Assembly: GCA_934434555.1 (NCBI GenBank)
Contig: CAKRZX010000004.1
Coordinates: 1 to 64,000 of the forward strand
Direction of reading: 5' to 3'
DNA from: an uncultured Clostridia bacterium
GTDB lineage: Bacteria > Bacillota > Clostridia > Christensenellales > QALW01
Length of the DNA stretch: 64,000 nt
Positions 1 to 8,238 of this stretch are shown in pieces. Each line of letters starts with the position of its first letter. The stretch's first letter is position 1. The notes beneath the pieces were generated by a model. The model had not been told where the DNA came from. It did no database searches and saw nothing but the letters and a program-made list of their open reading frames with translations. Both the position numbers and the translations under genes were made by a program.

Positions 1-16
1 CCTTTTTGAGGGTAAT

Positions 17-53
17 AAAAAAGGCAGATAGATTTTTGATTTCTATCTGCCTT
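17..53 (-). terminator. Rho-independent terminator, leftward
   Basis: An 11-bp perfect stem (AAGGCAGATAG paired with CTATCTGCCTT) is followed, on the minus strand, by a run of six T. It would stop leftward transcription coming from the tRNA-Leu side. Confidence 0.8.
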
Positions 54-61
54 GCGTATCA

Positions 62-157
62 TTATTCGGTTGTGTGAGAGTTCAAGACATCCAACAAAGG
101 GAAAACATCATTTTTATATCTGTCAAAACGGTTCGCTGAAATTTTGCCGTATAAACG
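62..157 (-). pseudogene. Possible remnant of a coding region downstream of tRNA-Leu
   Basis: The minus strand stays open for about 31 codons and ends in tandem stops (TAA TGA), but has no start codon or ribosome site. The translation includes a LYGKIS..RFDRYK.. stretch that loosely recalls the alpha-helical tail of site-specific recombinases. The position just 3' of a tRNA gene is a common integration site, so this could be leftover mobile DNA. It may equally be chance. Confidence 0.2.
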
Positions 158-160
158 GTG

Positions 161-215
161 AAAACCCCGATTTTATCGGGGTTTTCACGGGCTACATCTA
201 TTTTGTAGCCCTTTT
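161..215. terminator. Two hairpins downstream of tRNA-Leu
   Basis: A perfect stem with A/T flanks (AAAACCCCGAT / ATCGGGGTTTT, 161-185) and a second stem (GGGCTAC / GTAGCCC, 189-211) sit directly after the tRNA 3' end. The first can terminate in both directions and is the likely terminator of the gtrA-tRNA transcript. Confidence 0.7.
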
Positions 216-216
216 A

Positions 217-299
217 TGGTGCGGATAACAAGATTTGAACTTGCACGGTTGCCCACCGGAACCTAAATCCGGCGCGTCTGCCTATTCCGCCATATCCGC
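217..299 (-). tRNA. tRNA-Leu(TAG)
   Basis: The minus strand folds as a cloverleaf with acceptor GCGGATA/TATCCGC, discriminator A and an encoded CCA. The anticodon loop TTTAGGT, closed by CCGGA/TCCGG, gives anticodon TAG (reads CUN leucine codons). The variable arm is extended (about 11 nt, GGG/CCG stem) as expected for class II tRNAs. The 5' end lies only one base from the stop codon of the upstream GtrA-like gene, so the two are probably one transcript. Confidence 0.95.
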
Positions 300-300
300 A

Positions 301-723
301 TTATTCATTTTTGCTTTTCATCCCGTAAAGGGCGATACGCTTCATAAAATAATTCCACACCATAACAATAAGCGTTACTATGGGTTTGGCAATTATCGCG
401 GGCATAATTTTTTCAAGCAGAAACATAAAAAGTTCGGTAAGCAAAAGCCCGATTACGCTTGACCCCACAAAGATTACTTTTGACTTGAAATCCTGTTTGG
501 TTGCGCCTTTGAACACCCACACCACGCAGAGAATATAGTTGAGTATTACCGAAAGCGTAAATCCCGCGGCAATGCTTATCCAGTGTAAGTTTCCGGGGAA
601 AACGAACCTGTCAAGCAATAGCATTGTTGCCCAGTCAACAAGAAAGCACACTCCCCCGTTTACGCAAAAACGGAAAATTTCCTTAAAACGCTCACTTTTA
701 ATAAATTCAATCACTTTTTTCAT
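301..723 (-). CDS. GtrA-like membrane protein
   Basis: A 140-residue protein with four predicted membrane helices (about 15-37, 45-67, 80-100, 108-128) and the N-terminal RFxxxGGxCFLVDW pattern typical of GtrA/DPMS-associated flippase-like proteins. Family members are thought to help translocate polyprenyl-linked sugars in cell-surface glycosylation. The start is preceded by AAGGAGC. No glycosyltransferase lies next to it here, so the partner is unknown. Its stop codon almost touches the tRNA-Leu gene downstream. Confidence 0.85.
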   Translation of the reverse strand: MKKVIEFIKSERFKEIFRFCVNGGVCFLVDWATMLLLDRFVFPGNLHWISIAAGFTLSVILNYILCVVWVFKGATKQDFKSKVIFVGSSVIGLLLTELFMFLLEKIMPAIIAKPIVTLIVMVWNYFMKRIALYGMKSKNE

Positions 724-793
724 TGTCCCGCTCCTTTCTTAATATGATATCACACAAACCGCGAAAGTGCAAACAACAAATTGCAGTATTGCA

Positions 794-822
794 TTGACTT
801 TTTGCCGAATATACTCTATAAT
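794..822 (+). promoter_or_regulatory. Sigma-A type promoter
   Basis: TTGACT, a 17-bp spacer and TATAAT lie upstream of the membrane protein/recD2 pair. Confidence 0.85.
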
Positions 823-854
823 AACTTTATGATTTTTCACGGGAGGAAATCCAA

Positions 855-1376
855 ATGTCCTTTTTTACACGCTTCTGGCACCAGATTGCAGTTATCGTGC
901 TTTCCTGCGTTCCCTTAATAGAATCGCGCTACGCGATAGTCATATGCCGCGGAACTTTCCCCGAAATTTCCGTCCCCGAATTGGTTATTCTTACGCAGTT
1001 GGGCGCGGCGCTGACCGCACTTGTGCTGCTTTTATTGCTTAAACCCGTTTTCAAATGGATGAAGTCCACCAAACTTTTCAGGCGCTTTGTTGAAAAACTT
1101 GAAGAGCACGGCAGAAAAAAGGGCAAAAAACTTGAAGGCAAGATCAACGATTCAAAAACTCACGCCGCAAAGGTGTGGGCGTCGGTTATCGGCGTGTTCG
1201 TTTTTGTCGCAATTCCTCTTCCCGGCACGGGCGTATGGACGGGAAGTCTTGTTGCAACGCTTCTCAATATCCGCTTCAAGTACGCTTTCCCCGCAATAGT
1301 TTTGGGCAGCGTGTGCGCCACGGCGATAATGCTGGCATTTTCAAGCATCTTCTTTAAGGGAGTCAACTTATGGTAG
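855..1376 (+). CDS. Small multidrug-export family membrane protein (COG2426-like)
   Basis: A 173-residue integral membrane protein resembling the Sm_multidrug_ex family (PF06695). It has an N-terminal helix pair, a basic cytoplasmic segment (about 70-105, rich in K/R) and a conserved AIPLPGTGVWTG motif near residue 118, then a Gly/Ala-rich helix. Despite the family name, transport of drugs has not been clearly shown for these proteins. The SD GGGAGG precedes the ATG. The end overlaps recD2 by 7 bases, which implies translational coupling. Confidence 0.8.
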   Translation: MSFFTRFWHQIAVIVLSCVPLIESRYAIVICRGTFPEISVPELVILTQLGAALTALVLLLLLKPVFKWMKSTKLFRRFVEKLEEHGRKKGKKLEGKINDSKTHAAKVWASVIGVFVFVAIPLPGTGVWTGSLVATLLNIRFKYAFPAIVLGSVCATAIMLAFSSIFFKGVNLW

Positions 1377-3583
1377 ATTTGACCGGCACAGTTGAAGGCA
1401 TAATATACCGCAATGACGAAAACGGCTACACCGTGTTTGCAATGTCGGTAAATGACACAATAGAAACCGTTACCGGCACCTTCCCTTTGTTAAGGGAAGG
1501 TGATTTTATAACCGTTCACGGGCTTTATACCGAACACGATTCATACGGCACGCAGTTTAAGGCGACGCAGTATGAAATCTGCGCTCCGCAGACCGCGGAA
1601 GAAATCGAAACTTACCTTGCTTCGGGAATCGTTCACGGAATAGGTCCCAAACTTGCGAGGGATATTGTTGACTGTTTCGGTGTGGATTCTCTTAAAATCA
1701 TAGAACATTCGCCCGAAAAACTTCGTGAAGTTCCGGGCATAGGCAGAAAAAAGGCGGAGCGGATAAGCGAATCATACTCCGAAATAATGGGCGCACAGCA
1801 AGCGGTTATGTTCTTACAGAAATACGGCGTTACCGCAAATGCCGCCCTTAAAATTTACGCATTTTACGGGGATAATACGGTTTCTCTTTTACAGCAGAAC
1901 CCGTACAGGCTTGTAAACGACATTGAGGGTATCGGCTTTCTGACGGCTGATAAAATCGCCGCTGCAATGGGGCTTAATGAGAACTCCCGTTTCCGTGTTT
2001 GCGCCTGCGTGCGCTACTGCCTTACAGAGGCGGGCAACGAGGGTCACACTTTTCTGCCCGAAAACGTGCTTTGTTCGCGGGCGGCGGCTCTGCTTCTCTG
2101 CGATGAAAGCGAAGTAAAATCAATGCTTCCCTCTTTTGCCGCCGAAAACAGCATTATGCTCCGCGCGTCCGAAAACGTAACGGCGGTGTATCACCCCGCG
2201 TTTTTCTATGCCGAGGCACTCTGTGCAGGCGGACTGCTTCTTTTGCGCGATTCCGCCGAAATCAGCGACGCAAAAAACGTGGAAAAAGAAATTGACGCGT
2301 ATCAGAAAGAAAAGAAAATTGTGCTTGCAAAAAATCAGCGGCTTGCGGTTATGAGTGCAATGGAAAACGGAATCTGCGTTATTACGGGCGGTCCCGGAAC
2401 GGGAAAGACCACGACGCTGGGGTGCATTCTTCACCTTTTACATAAACGCGGACAGGAAATTGCCCTGTGCGCACCTACCGGCCGCGCGGCAAAAAGAATG
2501 TCGGCGGCAACCGGTGAGGACGCAAAAACAATTCACCGCTTACTTGAATACACAAAAACCGAAAACGGATTTATTTTTAAGCGCAACAGGGACCACCCCG
2601 TGGATTGCTCCGCGTGCATTGTGGACGAGGCAAGTATGATTGATATCTTCCTTATGCAGGCTCTGCTTGACGGTCTTAAACGCGGCACGCGGCTTATTAT
2701 CGTGGGCGATTCCGACCAGTTGCCCTCGGTTGGCGCAGGCAACGTTTTGGGTGATATTATTTCTTCCGGCGTGTTCCCCATTGTTGCCTTAAACGAAGTT
2801 TTCCGCCAGGCAAGCGAAAGCACAATCGTTACCAACGCCCACAGGATAAACAATGGTGAAATGCCCGTTTCCAACGCACCAGACGGCGACTTCTTTTTTC
2901 TTAAACGCTACGGCGATAGCGATATTGCCCGAACCGTTGCAGACCTTTCCAAAAACAGACTTCCCGCAAAGTACGGCATTGACCCGATTCGCGATATTCA
3001 GGTGCTTACGCCCATAAAGAAAAGCGCCTGCGGCGTTATTGCCCTTAACCGCGTTTTACAGGAAACGCTGAATCCGCCCGGATTCGGGTTGCACGAGCAG
3101 AAATTCGGCGACGATATCTTCCGCGAGGGCGACAAAGTTATACAGATAAAAAACAATTATGACCGTGAATGGACACAAACCGCGCCCGGCGGACATCTTG
3201 TTTCGGGCAGCGGCGTTTTTAACGGCGACTGCGGTCTTATACGCGAAATCGACACCGTTTCGCGTATAATCACCGTTTGTTTTGACGACGACAGAATAAG
3301 CGAATACGCCTTTGCGGATATTTCGGAACTTAACCTTGCCTATGCGCTGAGCGTGCACAAAAGTCAGGGCTGCGAATTCAGATTCGTGATTATTCCTTTG
3401 CCCGTGGGCAATATGCGTATTATGACGCGGAATCTTTTTTATACAGCCGTCACCCGCGCAAGCGAAATGGTGGTTGTTTGCGGTTCGGAAAGCACAATGG
3501 CGCAGATGATAGCAAATACCGACACTCAAAAGCGGTATTCTGCCCTTGCTTTGCGCCTCAGAACTGCCGCTCAGTTACTTTGA
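1370..3583 (+). CDS. recD2: RecD2-type SF1B DNA helicase
   Basis: A 737-residue ATP-dependent 5'-3' DNA helicase of the RecD2/TraA class. It has an N-terminal OB-like region (1-70), helix-hairpin-helix segments around 85-200 (VPGIGRKKAERI), Walker A GGPGTGKTTT near 340, Walker B IVDEASM near 415, and the C-terminal motifs LAYALSVHKSQG (about 657) and FYTAVTRA (about 690). RecD2 acts without RecBC in recombination, replication-fork and mismatch-repair functions in Firmicutes. The length is normal. The start overlaps the end of the upstream membrane-protein gene. Confidence 0.95.
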   Translation: MVDLTGTVEGIIYRNDENGYTVFAMSVNDTIETVTGTFPLLREGDFITVHGLYTEHDSYGTQFKATQYEICAPQTAEEIETYLASGIVHGIGPKLARDIVDCFGVDSLKIIEHSPEKLREVPGIGRKKAERISESYSEIMGAQQAVMFLQKYGVTANAALKIYAFYGDNTVSLLQQNPYRLVNDIEGIGFLTADKIAAAMGLNENSRFRVCACVRYCLTEAGNEGHTFLPENVLCSRAAALLLCDESEVKSMLPSFAAENSIMLRASENVTAVYHPAFFYAEALCAGGLLLLRDSAEISDAKNVEKEIDAYQKEKKIVLAKNQRLAVMSAMENGICVITGGPGTGKTTTLGCILHLLHKRGQEIALCAPTGRAAKRMSAATGEDAKTIHRLLEYTKTENGFIFKRNRDHPVDCSACIVDEASMIDIFLMQALLDGLKRGTRLIIVGDSDQLPSVGAGNVLGDIISSGVFPIVALNEVFRQASESTIVTNAHRINNGEMPVSNAPDGDFFFLKRYGDSDIARTVADLSKNRLPAKYGIDPIRDIQVLTPIKKSACGVIALNRVLQETLNPPGFGLHEQKFGDDIFREGDKVIQIKNNYDREWTQTAPGGHLVSGSGVFNGDCGLIREIDTVSRIITVCFDDDRISEYAFADISELNLAYALSVHKSQGCEFRFVIIPLPVGNMRIMTRNLFYTAVTRASEMVVVCGSESTMAQMIANTDTQKRYSALALRLRTAAQLL

Positions 3584-3638
3584 CTGTATGTTTTTGCCTT
3601 TCGCGTTGAAAAAAATTTAATCATTTAATAAAAAATGG

Positions 3639-3667
3639 TTGCAATTTGTTTTTCGATGTTGTATAAT
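3639..3667 (+). promoter_or_regulatory. Sigma-A type promoter
   Basis: TTGCAA, 17 bp, TATAAT upstream of the zinc-ribbon gene. It implies a 5' UTR of roughly 110 nt, in which I see no recognised riboswitch. Confidence 0.8.
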
Positions 3668-3788
3668 ATAGTCGTTGTCAGAAAGTTTATAATGGAATTA
3701 TGGACGCCTTCTCGAATTACCTGATTGTTCCCATTTACCCAATATAACTTGCAGTGCAACGAAAATATTTTTTTGGGGGACATTCAAA

Positions 3789-4061
3789 ATGTTCGAAGAC
3801 AAGACCTTAGTTTGCAAAGACTGCGGAAAGGAATTCACTTTCACCGCCGGTGAGCAGGAATTCTACGCAGAGAAGGGACTTCAAAATGAGCCCGGCCGCT
3901 GCCGTGAATGCCGTCAGGCAAAGAGAAACGCCAGCCGCGGTCCCAGAGAGATGTACGATGCAGTATGTGCAGAGTGCGGCGCTCCCACAAAAGTTCCTTT
4001 CCAGCCCAAGGACGACCGTCCCGTTTATTGCGACGCTTGCTTCAAGGCTCACCGTTCATAA
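3789..4061 (+). CDS. Zinc-ribbon protein with two CxxC-x17-CxxC-type units
   Basis: A 90-residue protein made of two zinc-ribbon modules: CKDCGKEF...CRECRQAKR (first half) and CAECGAPTKVPF...CDACFKAH (second half). Each has two CxxC pairs spaced to bind one zinc. Such small proteins are frequent in Bacillota; their function is unknown, though nucleic-acid or ribosome contact is often guessed. It is monocistronic with its own strong promoter and terminator, and a clear SD (GGGGG) precedes it. This suggests high expression. Confidence 0.85.
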   Translation: MFEDKTLVCKDCGKEFTFTAGEQEFYAEKGLQNEPGRCRECRQAKRNASRGPREMYDAVCAECGAPTKVPFQPKDDRPVYCDACFKAHRS

Positions 4062-4082
4062 TTAAATAATTATTGAACAAAC

Positions 4083-4116
4083 AAAACCGCCCCAAAAGGC
4101 GGTTTTTGCTTTTTAT
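4083..4116 (+). terminator. Rho-independent terminator
   Basis: Stem AAAACCGCC/GGCGGTTTT followed by T-rich sequence. It ends the zinc-ribbon gene transcript, just before the convergent permease gene. Confidence 0.85.
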
Positions 4117-5018
4117 GCTTTTTTCTTTTTTAACGAATCAAAAGGAATCTGCGAGAAGATAACGGCAATAAACATAATTCCGCAGCCCACGTATTCAAGC
4201 ACTTCAAGCCGTTCGTGCAGAAATATTGCCCCCGAAAGCACGGAGAACACCGATTCAAGGCTTAAAAGCAGCGATACAACCGTGGGGTTTGAATCCTTTT
4301 GGGCGAGAATCTGCAACGTGTAGGCAATGCCGGAAGAGAAAATTCCCACATACAGAACGTGCCAGATACAGTCAACGGTAACGGCAAGTGACGGCTTTTC
4401 AAGAGAAAAAGCGAAAATTGCCGAAAGCAGCGTCATAACCGCGAACTGTGCACATGAAAGATGTATTCCGTTTACGCGCCCGGCAAAGAAGTCGATACAC
4501 AGTATCTGCGCGGCAAAGGCAAGAGCGCAAAGCAGCGCGACCAGGTCGTATTTGTTCACTTCCCCTATTCCCTTACCCTTAAAGCAGAGAAAATACATTC
4601 CCGCAAGGGCAATTACTACGCTTATCCATACGTTTATCGGCACGCGCTTTTTGAAAAACAGCCCCGCAACAGGCACAAGTACAACATAAAATACCGTTAT
4701 GAAACCCACTTTTCCGCTGTCCGTACCCGAAAACGCAAGTTGTTGCAGATTGCTTGCAATAAACAGCGTGCTTCCGCAGGAAAATCCGCCGAGAAGTAAT
4801 TCCCGCATATATTTCTTATTTGAAAAATCTGCCTTTATGCTTTTGCGCGTGAAAATTACCGCAATAATCAAAAGCGCAAGAAACGCCACGAATCCGCGGA
4901 GCATATTAAAGGTAAACGCGCCCATTCCGCGGTCAGAGCATATCGCCTGAGATGAAAATGCCGCCCCCCATATAAGCGCCGCAAGCAGCGGGAAAACATT
5001 CTGCCTGATTTTATTCAT
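4113..5018 (-). CDS. EamA/DMT-family permease
   Basis: A 301-residue permease of the drug/metabolite transporter superfamily with about ten membrane helices arranged as two EamA repeats (for example LLAALIWGAAFSSQ at the N-terminus and SLESVFSVLSGAIFLHERL in the second repeat). The substrate cannot be told from sequence. A longer reading frame begins upstream at 5075, but the start chosen here (ATG at 5018) has the ribosome site GAGGTGGG just before it and begins right at the first membrane helix. Confidence 0.85.
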   Translation of the reverse strand: MNKIRQNVFPLLAALIWGAAFSSQAICSDRGMGAFTFNMLRGFVAFLALLIIAVIFTRKSIKADFSNKKYMRELLLGGFSCGSTLFIASNLQQLAFSGTDSGKVGFITVFYVVLVPVAGLFFKKRVPINVWISVVIALAGMYFLCFKGKGIGEVNKYDLVALLCALAFAAQILCIDFFAGRVNGIHLSCAQFAVMTLLSAIFAFSLEKPSLAVTVDCIWHVLYVGIFSSGIAYTLQILAQKDSNPTVVSLLLSLESVFSVLSGAIFLHERLEVLEYVGCGIMFIAVIFSQIPFDSLKKKKA

Positions 5019-5156
5019 AAGCCCACCTCGCAAAAATAATGAGATGATTATATCGCTTTTTAGGTTATTTTGCAAGTGAAATATGTGTTATTCATTAAAC
5101 TGCACATATGCGCATATAATAATTTATAAGAAAAATCCGCATTTTGCCGATTTTGC

Positions 5157-5185
5157 TTGACAAAAGCGATGATGATACTTAAAAT
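5157..5185 (+). promoter_or_regulatory. Sigma-A type promoter for proS
   Basis: TTGACA, 17 bp, TAAAAT about 35 bases before the proS start. The short leader leaves no room for a T-box. Confidence 0.8.
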
Positions 5186-5222
5186 AACAAAGATATAATG
5201 TGAAAATTCGGAGGAAGAATTT

Positions 5223-6659
5223 ATGGCAGAAAAGCAGTTTGTTACGCAGATAGCGGATATCAATGAGGATTTTCCCCAGTGGTATACCGACGTGGTACTT
5301 AAAACCGAAATGGTTGATTACGGTCCGGTAAAGGGCACGATGGTAATACGGCCTTACGGTTTTGCCGTATGGGAACTTATCCAGCAGCAGATGGACAAAC
5401 GCTTTAAGGACACGGGACACAGCAACGCATACTTCCCTATGCTTATACCCGAGAGTTTTCTTGCCCGCGAGGCGGAACACGTTGAGGGTTTTGCTCCCGA
5501 GGTTGCGTGGGTAACCCAGGGCGGTAACGAAAAACTTCAGGAGCGTCTTGTTGTCCGCCCCACAAGTGAGACCATAATATGCGATATGTATTCAAAATGG
5601 GTGCACTCATACCGCGACCTTCCCTTAAAACTTAATCAGTGGTGCAACGTTGTTCGTTGGGAAAAATCCACCCGTCCTTTTTTGCGCACAAGCGAATTTT
5701 TGTGGCAGGAGGGTCACACCATTCACGCTACCGAAGAAGAGGCGCGCGAAGAGACTCTTACAATGCTTGACGTTTACCGCGAGTTTGCCGAAAACGTACT
5801 TGCTATCCCTGTTTTCACGGGAAGAAAGAGCGAAAAGGAGAAATTTGCGGGCGCTGCCGAAACTTATTCGATAGAGGCAATGATGCTTGACGGCAAGGCA
5901 TTGCAGGCAGGCACGTCCCACTATCTGGGCGACCACTTCTCAAAGGTATTCGACATCAAATTCCTTGACAGGGACGGTCAGTTAAAATACGTTTATCAGA
6001 CAAGTTGGGGTACTTCTACCCGTATGATAGGCGGCGTGGTAATGGTTCACGGCGACGAACGCGGGCTTAAACTTCCCCCGCGCATTGCGCCCGTTCAGGT
6101 CGTAATCGTTCCCGTTGCGGCGCACAAAGAAGGTGTAAACGAAAAGGCTGCCGAACTTTATTCTCTGCTTAAAGGCGCTCAAATCAGGGTAAATCTTGAC
6201 GACCGTGACGCTTCGCCCGGCTGGAAGTTCAACGAATGGGAAATGAAAGGCGTTCCGCTGAGGCTTGAAATCGGACCCAAAGACATTGAAAAGAATCAGT
6301 GCGTGCTTGTTCGCAGGGACACTCACGAAAAAACGTTTGTTTCTTTGGATAATATCGAAAAGACCGTTGCGGATATGCTTGACGATATCCAGAAAAATAT
6401 GCTTGAAATTGCAAGAAAGCACCGCGATGCGCACACCACCCACGCCGAAAACTGGGAGGACTTTAAGACTGCCATTGAAAACAGGAACTTTGTTTTTGCG
6501 CCCTGGTGCGGCGAAACGGAGTGCGAACTTGCAATAAAACAGGAAACAGGCGCGTCAACGAGAAATATTCCCTTTGAAAACCACGGTGCGGAGGGCTGCA
6601 CCTGTGTTCACTGCGGAAAGAAAGCGGCTACGAAGATTTACTTCGCAAAATCATACTGA
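5223..6659 (+). CDS. proS: Prolyl-tRNA synthetase, archaeal/eukaryal type
   Basis: A 478-residue class II synthetase that charges tRNA-Pro. It is the short ProS type (no INS editing domain) found in archaea, eukaryotes and many Clostridia. Class II motifs are seen in VRPTSET (about 115), VRWEKSTRPFLRTSEFLWQEG (motif 2, about 142-162) and the motif 3 region GTSTRMIGGVVMVHGDERGLKLPP. The C-terminal domain has the characteristic cysteines (CGETEC, CTCVHC) and ends in a conserved Tyr. SD GGAGGAAG precedes the ATG. Confidence 0.97.
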   Translation: MAEKQFVTQIADINEDFPQWYTDVVLKTEMVDYGPVKGTMVIRPYGFAVWELIQQQMDKRFKDTGHSNAYFPMLIPESFLAREAEHVEGFAPEVAWVTQGGNEKLQERLVVRPTSETIICDMYSKWVHSYRDLPLKLNQWCNVVRWEKSTRPFLRTSEFLWQEGHTIHATEEEAREETLTMLDVYREFAENVLAIPVFTGRKSEKEKFAGAAETYSIEAMMLDGKALQAGTSHYLGDHFSKVFDIKFLDRDGQLKYVYQTSWGTSTRMIGGVVMVHGDERGLKLPPRIAPVQVVIVPVAAHKEGVNEKAAELYSLLKGAQIRVNLDDRDASPGWKFNEWEMKGVPLRLEIGPKDIEKNQCVLVRRDTHEKTFVSLDNIEKTVADMLDDIQKNMLEIARKHRDAHTTHAENWEDFKTAIENRNFVFAPWCGETECELAIKQETGASTRNIPFENHGAEGCTCVHCGKKAATKIYFAKSY

Positions 6660-6676
6660 ATTTACGGTACTTAATT

Positions 6677-8194
6677 ATGACTGATTGGAAATCACTGAAA
6701 AACGGCTCGGATATCCGCGGTATTGCGGTCGAGAGCCAAAACGGGAAAGTAAACCTTACGGACGAGGTTGTTTTCCGCATAGCATATGCGTTCGGCACGT
6801 GGCTTTCGCAGAAATGCCAAAAGGACTGCACGGAACTTAAAATAGCCGTGGGTCACGATTCGCGCATTTCAGCCGACAGAATAAAAACACAGGTTATTGA
6901 CGCCCTTAAAAAGTGCGGGGCGCAGTGTATTGACTGCGGGCTTATAAGCACCCCCGCAATGTTTATGACCTGTATCGTTCCCGAACTTAACTGTGACGGC
7001 TCCATCCAGATAACCGCAAGCCATTTGCCCTACGACCGTAACGGACTTAAATTTTTTACCAAAGAGGGCGGCTGCGAGGGCAGCGACATTGACGCGATTC
7101 TTGAACTTGCCGAAAAAACCGAACTCTATGAGGACCGCGGCGGCTCGGAAACAAAATACGATTTTCTTTCCGACTATGCCGAAATTCTTGTAAACAAGGT
7201 TAAAAACGGCGTAAACGCAAAGGATTTTGACCACCCGCTTAAAGGATTCAGAATTGTTGTTGACGCGGGAAACGGTGCGGGCGGATTTTATGCCGAAAAG
7301 GTATTAAAGCCCTTGGGCGCGGACATTACGGGCAGCCAGTTCCTTGAACCTGACGGTATGTTCCCCAACCACATACCGAACCCCGAAAATGAGGCGGCGA
7401 TGGCATCGGTTACAAAGGCCGTGCTTGACGCAAAAGCCGACTTCGGCGTTATTTTTGACACTGACGTTGACCGTGCGGGCGCGGTTGATTCCCGCGGAAA
7501 CGAGATAAACCGCAACAGGCTTATTGCTCTTATTTCCGCAATTCTTCTTGAAGAAAAAAAGCCGGCTGTTATCGTTACCGATTCAATAACGTCAAGCGGA
7601 CTTAAAAAGTTTATTGAAAATCACGGCGGTATGCACCACCGTTTCAAGCGCGGATATAAAAACGTTATAAACGAGGCTATCCGCCTTAACCGTGAGGGTC
7701 AGTACTGCCCCTTGGCTATTGAAACAAGCGGTCACGCCGCACTGAAAGAGAATTACTTCCTTGATGACGGCGCATATCTTGTAACAAAACTTATCATCAA
7801 GGGTGCGCAACTCCGCAGTCAGGGAAAACGTCTTGACGATTTGCTTATCGGGCTTGAAGAACCCGCGGAAAGCAGAGAATTCAGAATGAATGTTTCCCGT
7901 CCCGACTTTAAGGCGTTCGGCGAATCGGTTATAAACGATATCACCTGCTACGCCTCGCAGGAAGCTGATTGGGAAATCGTTCCGGACAATTACGAGGGAA
8001 TCCGAATTTCGTTTCCCCCGTCAGAGGGAGACGGCTGGTTCCTGCTCAGAATGTCACTGCACGAGCCGCTTATGCCGCTCAATATCGAAAGCAATGCGGT
8101 TGGCGGAGTAAAGACCATTGCGCGCAAACTTTACCCGCTTTTATATAAGTATGAAGAACTTGATGTAAGCACACTGAAAGATTTTCTTAAATAA
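6677..8194 (+). CDS. Phosphomannomutase/phosphoglucomutase family enzyme
   Basis: A 505-residue alpha-D-phosphohexomutase that moves phosphate between C1 and C6 of hexoses. It has the catalytic serine loop TASHLPYDRNG (Ser about 115), the metal loop DTDVDR (about 260) and the sugar-binding loop ETSGHAALKENYFLDDG (about 347). The LP in place of the usual NP after TASH marks a subfamily often annotated ManB. The exact sugar is not clear. It follows proS by 17 bases and may be co-transcribed. A second mutase, glmM, lies at 44.1 kb. Confidence 0.85.
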   Translation: MTDWKSLKNGSDIRGIAVESQNGKVNLTDEVVFRIAYAFGTWLSQKCQKDCTELKIAVGHDSRISADRIKTQVIDALKKCGAQCIDCGLISTPAMFMTCIVPELNCDGSIQITASHLPYDRNGLKFFTKEGGCEGSDIDAILELAEKTELYEDRGGSETKYDFLSDYAEILVNKVKNGVNAKDFDHPLKGFRIVVDAGNGAGGFYAEKVLKPLGADITGSQFLEPDGMFPNHIPNPENEAAMASVTKAVLDAKADFGVIFDTDVDRAGAVDSRGNEINRNRLIALISAILLEEKKPAVIVTDSITSSGLKKFIENHGGMHHRFKRGYKNVINEAIRLNREGQYCPLAIETSGHAALKENYFLDDGAYLVTKLIIKGAQLRSQGKRLDDLLIGLEEPAESREFRMNVSRPDFKAFGESVINDITCYASQEADWEIVPDNYEGIRISFPPSEGDGWFLLRMSLHEPLMPLNIESNAVGGVKTIARKLYPLLYKYEELDVSTLKDFLK

Positions 8195-8204
8195 AAACAA
8201 AGAA

Positions 8205-8238
8205 AGCCCCGTTTCTCGACTGAAACGGGGTCTGTTTT
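8205..8238. terminator. Bidirectional terminator
   Basis: Stem CCCCGTTTC/GAAACGGGG between two convergent genes, with A-rich and T-rich flanks. Confidence 0.8.

Noticed and set aside
235..462. Plus-strand open frame across the tRNA
   Set aside because: It overlaps tRNA-Leu and the gtrA-like gene on the opposite strand.
5076..5222. T-box leader for proS
   Set aside because: The promoter is only about 35 bases upstream of the gene; no specifier or T-box motif fits.
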